11,682 bases of DNA from the NCBI GenBank assembly GCA_025352345.1, contig JANXTP010000203.1, forward strand, positions 1-11,682, in the 5' to 3' direction. Source of the DNA: Burkholderiales bacterium (GTDB lineage Bacteria > Pseudomonadota > Gammaproteobacteria > Burkholderiales > Burkholderiaceae_C). Positions within the stretch are counted from its first letter, which is position 1, and the number at the start of each line of letters is the position of its first letter. Below are positions 5,957-11,682 of this stretch, one piece after another. Made by a program: the position numbers and the translations under genes. The notes under the pieces are model-generated. The model did no database searches and was not told the origin of the DNA. It saw nothing but the letters and a program-made list of their open reading frames with translations.

Positions 5957-7243
5957 TCACAGGTAGAACCGCAGTGCCAGCTCGATGGTGCGGCTTTGCG
6001 GGACGCTGCCGAAAATGGACTGACGCGATCCGGAGAATTGCTGCCATTGCGCGACCAGATCGACCCGGTCCCAGTGGTAGCGCGCTTCCAGCCACTGCAC
6101 GCGGCTGCGGGTTTCGTTTTCGCGACGCACAAAGGCGGACAGATCGAGCCGGCGCACCAGCGCGTCTTTCCACATGGCGTAGACGAAACCGGCGCTGCGG
6201 GCGGGCAGGTCCTGCAGCGTCTGGCTGGTGTCAAGCAGGCCCAGCTGGCCAAATGGGTTGATCCCCGGCAGTGCGCGCCACTGGCGACGCGTGGGCCCTG
6301 CTTCGTTGTATTCGGCCTCGGCCGTGAGGCTCAGGTTGAACGCGGTGGTGTAGGTCAGGCCCACCGCCGCGCGGCTGTGGAAGCGCTTGTCGGCGTTGGT
6401 GCCCAGCGTTTGCGTGATCAGCGACGGCCCTTTGCCGGCACTGAATTCGCCGAACACCACCGTGGCGTCGCCGACCAGCCCGGACAGGTTCAGGCCCAGT
6501 TGCTCACGGATGCCTTCACCGCCGTACAGCAGCACTTCCGCGTTCAGTTTGTCGCTGAACTTGGTGCTGCCCACCAGCAGCCAGCGGTTGTTCGGGTTGG
6601 TGGCACCCACGTTCAACGAGAAAGTCCCGGTGTTCGGCTTGTCGGCAAGGTGCGGCGAATAGGCTGCCGTCAGCGATCCCACGCTCCACAGTTGCTGACC
6701 CTGCAGCACGACGGTGCCCTGGCGGTTCTCGCGCAGCACCGCCGGATCGAGCGAGACGATGGAGCGCACCGCGCCTTCCTTGAACCAGTCGGTCGGGTTG
6801 TAGCCGTAGGCCGAGCCGTGCCGCACATTGACACGCCCGAGATCGATGATCTGGTGGTCGGTCGGCGCCCAGCTCAGGTAGGCCTCGCGCACCGTGTTGA
6901 CGTCTCCTTCGACGCCACGGCGATTGCTGTGGCGAAGATCCAGTCGGTCGGAGAACACTGCGCGCAGTCCAGGCGTCAGCGTCGCGTCGACACGTCCGTC
7001 GATCGAGGCGCGGTGGGACTCGTAGCGCGGGTCGGGGTCGTCGATCGAGGTGCGGCGCAGGCTGCCTTCGATGAAAAGGCGCCACGGCCGTGCCACAGCC
7101 ACCGGCTCGGTGGGCGCCTTGTCGGCCAGCGACAGCGCGTCCAGGTCATCGGGCGGTGCATCAGGCGCCGCAGCGGCGCCTGCGGCGGTCGCTGACAACG
7201 CAGTCCACATCAGCAGGGCGGACAAGGCAGGGTGGCGGCGCAT
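5957..7243 (-). CDS. predicted outer-membrane beta-barrel protein of the ABC/LolA-like cassette
   Basis: A 428-residue exported protein. Residues 1-26 (MRRHPALSALLMWTALSATA, then AGAAAA) form a signal peptide. After a short acidic/Pro linker come alternating hydrophobic and polar strands typical of a barrel, ending in IELALRFYL, an outer-membrane C-terminal strand whose aromatic is one residue from the end. A porin-like signature REAYLSWAP...IDLGRVNVRHG...GYNPTDWFKEG lies at 119-157; related barrels often show WG...NPTD there. The start is well set: ATG 7243 has GGAG with a 5-base spacer and follows the stop of the LolA-like gene by two bases, so it is translationally linked to that gene. By context it would be the outer-membrane receiver or channel for cargo delivered by the ABC transporter and LolA-like protein. 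Cargo is unknown and no named family is claimed. Confidence 0.85.
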   Translation of the reverse strand: MRRHPALSALLMWTALSATAAGAAAAPDAPPDDLDALSLADKAPTEPVAVARPWRLFIEGSLRRTSIDDPDPRYESHRASIDGRVDATLTPGLRAVFSDRLDLRHSNRRGVEGDVNTVREAYLSWAPTDHQIIDLGRVNVRHGSAYGYNPTDWFKEGAVRSIVSLDPAVLRENRQGTVVLQGQQLWSVGSLTAAYSPHLADKPNTGTFSLNVGATNPNNRWLLVGSTKFSDKLNAEVLLYGGEGIREQLGLNLSGLVGDATVVFGEFSAGKGPSLITQTLGTNADKRFHSRAAVGLTYTTAFNLSLTAEAEYNEAGPTRRQWRALPGINPFGQLGLLDTSQTLQDLPARSAGFVYAMWKDALVRRLDLSAFVRRENETRSRVQWLEARYHWDRVDLVAQWQQFSGSRQSIFGSVPQSRTIELALRFYL

Positions 7244-7245
7244 GG

Positions 7246-8028
7246 TCACTCCGGTTTGAAGCGCGGAAGGTAATCGCGTTGCAGCCAGGCCTCGGGCACA
7301 TCGCGCCAAGCGTAATCGCTGTAGCGCATGACGGTCACCCAGGCCGGATCGAGCCCGTCGATGATGACCACCTCGGTCGGGCGCTCATGGCCCAATTGCG
7401 GCTGGAACTTGCGGTAGTAGGCGGTTTTCAGCAGATGGCCGCTCTCGGCAAAAAAGCGCGCCTTGACGGGCCGCGCGGTTCCGGCCTCGACCCACATCTC
7501 GACATGGTGGTAAGTGACATCGGGCGACGCGGCCGCCAGCATGAGCTTGTGGCAATGGCGCGGCACGCGCTCACCATCGACGATGTCTTCCTCACCCTCC
7601 AGCGCGGCCACGTAGTCCTTGGCCATGTTGACGGTGACCACGTCGCCGTTGGAAGCCTGGCCGAGCAGCCGCTGTTGTGGCGACAGCCGGATGCTGGCCT
7701 GGCTGGCCGGGTCGAAGAACCACAGGTCGTTGCCGTTCTTCAGCATCAGCTTGTTGACATCGCGCACCGGCGCGGCGAAGCGGATCAGGCTGCGGTACTG
7801 CCCACTGTTGGTGTCGGCCTTTGAGTACACCGAGAGCGTGTTGTTGTCGGTCTGCTTGGCGCTGCGGTACTCGATCAGGTTCACCGTGACCGCGAACGAC
7901 CGGGACGGATTGCGCACCGCATCGCTGGCGGCCAGGATCGACTGCGCCTCGGTGGCGGCGTGCGCCGAGGGCATCGGGCCCAGGCCGGTGATCAGCGCGA
8001 TCAGGGCTGCGGACAGGTACAGGCGCAT
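7246..8028 (-). CDS. LolA-like periplasmic protein (outer membrane lipoprotein-sorting family, TP0789-like)
   Basis: 260 residues from ATG 8028. Signal peptide MRLYLSAALIALITGLGPMP is followed by SAHA with probable cleavage after residue 24. The mature part matches the LolA_like (TP0789) type: repeated amphipathic strands, RSLIRFAAPVRDVNKLMLKN (79-98), the GNDLWFFDPASQASIRL signature (99-115), then the shortened counterpart of the GSDFxxxD region (QASNGDVVTVNMAKDYVA, 124-141), and VEMWVEAGTARPVKARFF (176-193). The family is a half-barrel that shields a hydrophobic ligand in the periplasm and is regularly encoded beside MacB/LolCDE-like ABC transporters, as here. In-frame ATG 8061 overlaps the permease stop (ATGTCTGA) and would lengthen the n-region by 11 residues; ATG 8073 is also open. 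8028 was chosen for the compact signal peptide, though coupling favours 8061. The cargo is probably lipidic; identity is unknown. Confidence 0.87.
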   Translation of the reverse strand: MRLYLSAALIALITGLGPMPSAHAATEAQSILAASDAVRNPSRSFAVTVNLIEYRSAKQTDNNTLSVYSKADTNSGQYRSLIRFAAPVRDVNKLMLKNGNDLWFFDPASQASIRLSPQQRLLGQASNGDVVTVNMAKDYVAALEGEEDIVDGERVPRHCHKLMLAAASPDVTYHHVEMWVEAGTARPVKARFFAESGHLLKTAYYRKFQPQLGHERPTEVVIIDGLDPAWVTVMRYSDYAWRDVPEAWLQRDYLPRFKPE

Positions 8029-8053
8029 CGTGACGGCTACTTGGCGGGGGTGC

Positions 8054-9444
8054 TCAGACATGGCGCAAGGCATCGACGATGTTCATGCGGGCCGCGCGCG
8101 CTGCCGGCAGGATGGCAGACAGTGCGGCAACGATCACCAGCGCTACGGCACTGCCGATCATCAAGGTGTTTTCGCCTGTCAACCGCACAGACAGCGCGAC
8201 CTGCTCGACACGGCCTGGCGGGATCCACGACAGGTGCAGCAGATTGAACAAGCGTTCGCCGGCCATCGCAGCCCCCAGGCCCAGCACGGCCCCGAAACAG
8301 CCCAGCATGATGCCCTCGGTGACGAACATCGCCCGGATGCCGCGTTGCCGCAGGCCGATCGCGCGCAGCGTGCCGATCTCCACCGTGCGCTCGATGATCG
8401 CCATGCTCATCGTGTTGGTCACGGTGAACAGCACGATGGCACCGATCAGCACCGAGATGAAGCTGAAGATGGCGTTGAACATCGCCAGCGTCTGGCCATA
8501 AAACGGGTTCAGCGTTTCGTAGTCGATCACGGCCAGCGATTCGTCCTTGAAGGTGGTGCTCAGCAAGGTCTCCAGCCGCTTGCGGGCCTGCGGGATCTGC
8601 GCAGTGTGCTTGAGCTGCAGAACGATCGCCGTCACCTGCGGCGGGGCGGCACCGAAGATCAGCCGCTGCGCCTGCGACAGGTGCAGGCTGACCGACACGT
8701 CGTCGAGCTCCTTGACGCCCTGAAACTCCGCGCGCAGCACGTTGACGGCTGACACATTGGGCGCGCCGCGTGAATTGGTCGCGAGGATCTCGATGCGGGG
8801 CTGCCCCGGCGTCGCGGCGGCCTCTGGCGCGGTGGTCCGGGTCGCCAGGGCGGCGATGTCGTTGTCCAGCGCGGCGCCGTCTGCGGCGGGCTTGGCGGCC
8901 TCCGGCGGGCAATCCGGCACGCTCAATGCCGAGCACAGCTGCAGCACGCGCGCCACGCCGGTGCCGATCACCGCGCTGTCCAGCGGCGTGCCGGCCAGCG
9001 ACAGGTGTTTCGACAGGATGCGGCGACCGTAGTCGTTCCACAGGCGCATGTGGGCCTGGTCTTCCACCACGCTGCCGTTGACCCACACCGTGCGCGACAC
9101 GCCGGCCGAGAAATTGCCGGCGATGCCGCCGAACTGCAGCGTCGGCGTGACCACCGTCACCAGTTCTGCCAGCTCGGGATCTTGCTTGACGGCCTTGAGG
9201 ATGCGCTCGTAGTTCGCAATGCCGTAAGCCGCCGGGTTGCCGCTGCCGAAGCGGAAATAGTCCTTGTGCTGGATCTGCAGGTGGCCGGTGGTTTTCACGC
9301 AATCGGTCTGGATGGCGTAGTTGATGTCGCGGATGTAACCCCCGAACAGCAGGATGGCCATCAAGCCCAGCACCATCGCGATCAGCGTCATCAGCGAGCG
9401 CCTGCGGTTGCGCAGCAGGTTGCGCCAGGCGAGCGACACGGTGT

Positions 9445-9448
<4 letters not shown>
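8054..9448 (-). CDS. ABC transporter permease, FtsX/MacB fold (LolC/E-like)
   Basis: 464 residues in the inner membrane. The N-terminal signature LAWRNLLRNRRRSLMTLIAM leads into TM1 (about 17-37). A large periplasmic MacB_PCD-type domain follows (about 40-315). The FtsX domain has TMs near 320-343, 372-398 and 428-450. The cytosolic coupling segment IIERTVEIGTLRAIGLRQRG (351-370) and the ending ARAARMNIVDALRHV are family hallmarks. A Cys pair (172 and 180) followed by an Ala/Pro-rich tract (about 181-215) interrupts the periplasmic domain and looks like an insertion. With one permease gene, the transporter is presumably a homodimer with two ATPase subunits, moving substrate by the mechanotransmission proposed for MacB/LolCDE. 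Start and upstream ATPase stop overlap as ATGA (9445-9448), so the two are translationally coupled. Confidence 0.94.
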
Positions 9449-10197
<749 letters not shown>

Positions 10198-10218
10198 GCG
10201 GTGGGGATCCTCAGGGCC

Positions 10219-10244
10219 GACGTGTCATCAGGAGGGCGCACGTC
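10219..10244. repeat. 6-base inverted repeat upstream of the export cassette
   Basis: GACGTG (10219-10224) and CACGTC (10239-10244) are a perfect dyad with a 14-base centre, 22 bases before the start codon of the ABC ATPase gene. The position suits an operator or a leader hairpin, but a 6-base dyad in GC-rich sequence has a fair chance of being random. Confidence 0.3.
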
Positions 10245-10275
10245 TGGCGTGATGGCCGTGTTTCATCGGGTGGCG

Positions 10276-10305
10276 AGAAAAGTCCGTCGGTGTGCGACAG
10301 CGGAC
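10276..10305 (-). terminator. candidate Rho-independent terminator after the peroxidase gene
   Basis: On the minus strand, GTCCGCTG and CGACGGAC pair (five Watson-Crick pairs, one C-A mismatch, one wobble, one further pair) around an 8-base loop and are followed directly by TTTTCT. It lies 21 bases after the peroxidase stop codon. The stem is imperfect, so some read-through into the export cassette is possible. Confidence 0.55.
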
Positions 10306-10326
10306 CTCGACGACGATCTGAACAGT

Positions 10327-11322
10327 TTACTTCGCTGCTTCGCTCAGCCGGCGGCCGAGCGAAATGCCGTACGCCGCTGCGCGTGCCAGCAGCACCGGGT
10401 CGGCCGACGGCTTGATGCCCTTGGGCAGCACCAGCGGGTTGAAGGTGATCTTGTCGCAGGCACCGCCGTTGGCCGCCTCGACCTTGTCGATGTACAGCTT
10501 GCCAGCCGGCACCACCACGCGGCTGTCGGGCCATACCTGAGTCGGGTCGGTCAGCACGTCGCTCGCCTCGGCGAGCTGCACCTTGTAGTCGAACACCACC
10601 GGTGCCTTGGCGACGCGCGCACGCAGTTCGTCGGCCAGAAAGTCATTGGGCAGTGACTTGATCTGCTCATCGGTCAAGCCCAGCGTGCCGTCCTGGGGCA
10701 CGAACTGCCAGCGCACGAACTGGCTGTGGCCCTTGGCGCCGATGAACTCGAAGGCATTGGCGCTCCAGTAGTTCACCGCACCGTAGCTGGCCGGCACCGG
10801 TGCCTTGGCAAGGTAGGCACCCTGCAGGGTGGTCTCGGGGTTCAGTTCCGAGAACAGTTTCAGGTTGACCGGATCGGGCTTGCCGGTGGTCGGATCGGGC
10901 AGCCGCGCGGCCATGAACGGGGCGAACTGTTGCGGCTTGCTGATGAAATACATCGGGGCTGAAATGTTCGCGGTCAGCCACTGCTCGCCCTTGGGCAGCG
11001 TGAACTGCAAGGCCATGCCGCGCACCGACTTGCTCTTGTCGCTGGCCTTCGGGTTGCCGCCGCCGACCGAAAAGCGCGCAATCACCGGGATCTTGTCGCC
11101 ACTGAACACTGACGCATTCGAGAGTGCACGGCCGACGGTGTTGCCGACGAAGTAGCCGCTGGCGCACAGGCCCTTGGCCTGAGCGCGGCGGAATCCTTCG
11201 TGTTTGCCGAACAGCTTTTCAAGCGCATTGACCTGCGCCTCAGCGGCGGACGTTTGTGCACGGGCTGCCGGGATCAACGCCACAACGAGTGCCGCGAGCA
11301 TGGCCGCTGGGAACATCTTCAT
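10327..11322 (-). CDS. exported catalase-family haem peroxidase with altered distal site
   Basis: 331 residues, a mini-catalase (SrpA-like catalase family peroxidase). Signal peptide MKMFPAAMLAALVVALIPAA then RA, cleavage near 22, so periplasmic. Catalase-fold landmarks: IARFSVGGGNPKASDKSKSV (81-100) followed by RGMALQF; ISAPMYFISKPQQFAPFM (120-137); and R314-x3-Y318 in LLARAAAYGISLGRRL, the proximal haem-ligand Tyr with its Arg. The distal motif, usually HAKG after RRN, reads RRAQAKGLCASGYF (45-58), so the position of the catalytic His is Gln 48. Two Cys (53 and 289) could form a disulphide. ATG 11322 has AAAGG with an 8-base spacer; TTG 11349 would only add residues ahead of the signal peptide. 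Family members reduce peroxides with organic donors rather than dismutate efficiently. Activity here is uncertain because of the Gln. Confidence 0.93.
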   Translation of the reverse strand: MKMFPAAMLAALVVALIPAARAQTSAAEAQVNALEKLFGKHEGFRRAQAKGLCASGYFVGNTVGRALSNASVFSGDKIPVIARFSVGGGNPKASDKSKSVRGMALQFTLPKGEQWLTANISAPMYFISKPQQFAPFMAARLPDPTTGKPDPVNLKLFSELNPETTLQGAYLAKAPVPASYGAVNYWSANAFEFIGAKGHSQFVRWQFVPQDGTLGLTDEQIKSLPNDFLADELRARVAKAPVVFDYKVQLAEASDVLTDPTQVWPDSRVVVPAGKLYIDKVEAANGGACDKITFNPLVLPKGIKPSADPVLLARAAAYGISLGRRLSEAAK

Positions 11323-11427
11323 GACATGGACCTTTTCTTCAGAGTTCAAGACACGCGGGCCGAGGCGGATTTACCTGGAGCCCGCATCGCACCCTGCGTA
11401 TTCTGAGGCAGGTCATCGGGCTGCTGT

Positions 11428-11445
11428 GGCAGCGTTGCGCCTGCC
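11428..11445 (-). repeat. short hairpin after the RsbW-like gene
   Basis: GGCAG (11428-11432) and CTGCC (11441-11445) can pair around 8 bases, five bases past the stop of the RsbW-like gene. No T-run follows on the minus strand, so it is at best a weak terminator or stability element. The remainder of 11323-11450 should hold the peroxidase promoter; no convincing consensus was found. Confidence 0.2.
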
Positions 11446-11450
11446 AAGCA

Positions 11451-11682
11451 TCACTGCCGTGCGACCCGCACCGTCAGGCAGTTGTTCCCGTCCACGCGCT
11501 GGTAAGTCACGACCCGAGCGCATTTTCGCACCAGCATCAAGCCAAGGCCGCCCGGCACCGCGTCGTCGATCGACGTCGGAGCGGCCGGTGGTGCCGCTTG
11601 CAGCGGGTCGAACGGAACGCCGTCGTCCTCGAAGCGCAGCACGATGTCGTCGGCATCCACCTGCACCGCGAGTCGGATCAGG
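11451..11682 (-). CDS. C-terminal part of an RsbW-like ATP-binding protein (anti-sigma/serine kinase HATPase)
   Basis: The frame is open to the right edge, so only the last 76 or so residues are seen. It contains LRFEDDGVPFDPL (the D-x-G motif of a GHKL/HATPase_c fold in the form typical of anti-sigma regulatory factors), then PGGLGLMLVRKCARVVTYQR (the second glycine-rich ATP-binding loop), and ends with NNCLTVRVARQ. This pattern matches the stand-alone RsbW-type kinases that bind or phosphorylate STAS anti-anti-sigma partners. The N-box helix and true start lie outside the window. A GTG at 11666 is in frame but lies within the domain and is not the start. It is co-directional with the peroxidase gene, 128 bases upstream of it. 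Its target cannot be told from here. Confidence 0.82.
   Translation of the reverse strand, partial: LIRLAVQVDADDIVLRFEDDGVPFDPLQAAPPAAPTSIDDAVPGGLGLMLVRKCARVVTYQRVDGNNCLTVRVARQ

Noticed and set aside
5996..7195. 399-codon open frame on the plus strand opposite the outer-membrane protein gene
   Set aside because: Its composition (runs of Gly, Arg, His, Gln, Val) is that of a GC-driven antisense shadow; the minus-strand frame has signal peptide, barrel pattern and a good ribosome site.

Overview
The window is GC-rich, densely packed proteobacterial chromosome. The protein families fit a betaproteobacterium (Rhodocyclales or Burkholderiales type); this is inferred from protein style and base composition, not from a database match. 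No rRNA, tRNA, transposase, integrase or CRISPR array is visible. Almost everything lies on the minus strand; the one large plus-strand gene is at the left.

Left part (1-4640), surface polysaccharide. The first 76 bases hold the start of a minus-strand gene encoding a signal-peptide-like N-terminus. Divergent from it, on the plus strand, is a large Wzy/WaaL-type O-antigen ligase/polymerase (301-2277). It carries an extra soluble domain in its big periplasmic loop and may be preceded by a tiny Cys/Arg-rich leader ORF (225-308). Convergent with it, 9 bases away, is a two-gene unit with a 13-base overlap: a TviB/WbpO-type UDP-HexNAc 6-dehydrogenase (3348-4640) and a TviC/WbpP-type UDP-HexNAc 4-epimerase (2287-3360). 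Together these would supply UDP-GalNAc and/or UDP-GalNAcA for a Vi-like or acidic amino-sugar polymer.

Middle part (4780-10197), a co-directional cassette transcribed right to left. In order of transcription it holds a LolD/MacB-type ABC ATPase, a FtsX/MacB-fold permease, a LolA-like periplasmic protein, a predicted outer-membrane beta-barrel, and an unusual small P-loop ATPase of STAND type with a proline-rich tail. The first four overlap or lie within about 25 bases of each other and look like a complete inner-membrane to periplasm to outer-membrane route, probably for a lipidic cargo. The STAND-like ATPase follows after 70 bases that contain a hairpin. A 139-base gap separates this cassette from the nucleotide-sugar genes.

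Right part (10276-11682). A candidate Rho-independent terminator separates the cassette from an exported haem catalase-family peroxidase, in which the distal His of the catalase active site appears to be Gln. At the edge is the C-terminal part of an RsbW-like ATP-binding (HATPase) protein.

The points most worth following up are the STAND-like ATPase attached to the Lol-like export cassette, the peroxidase active-site change, the extra domain in the O-antigen ligase, and the possible leader peptide coupled to that ligase.
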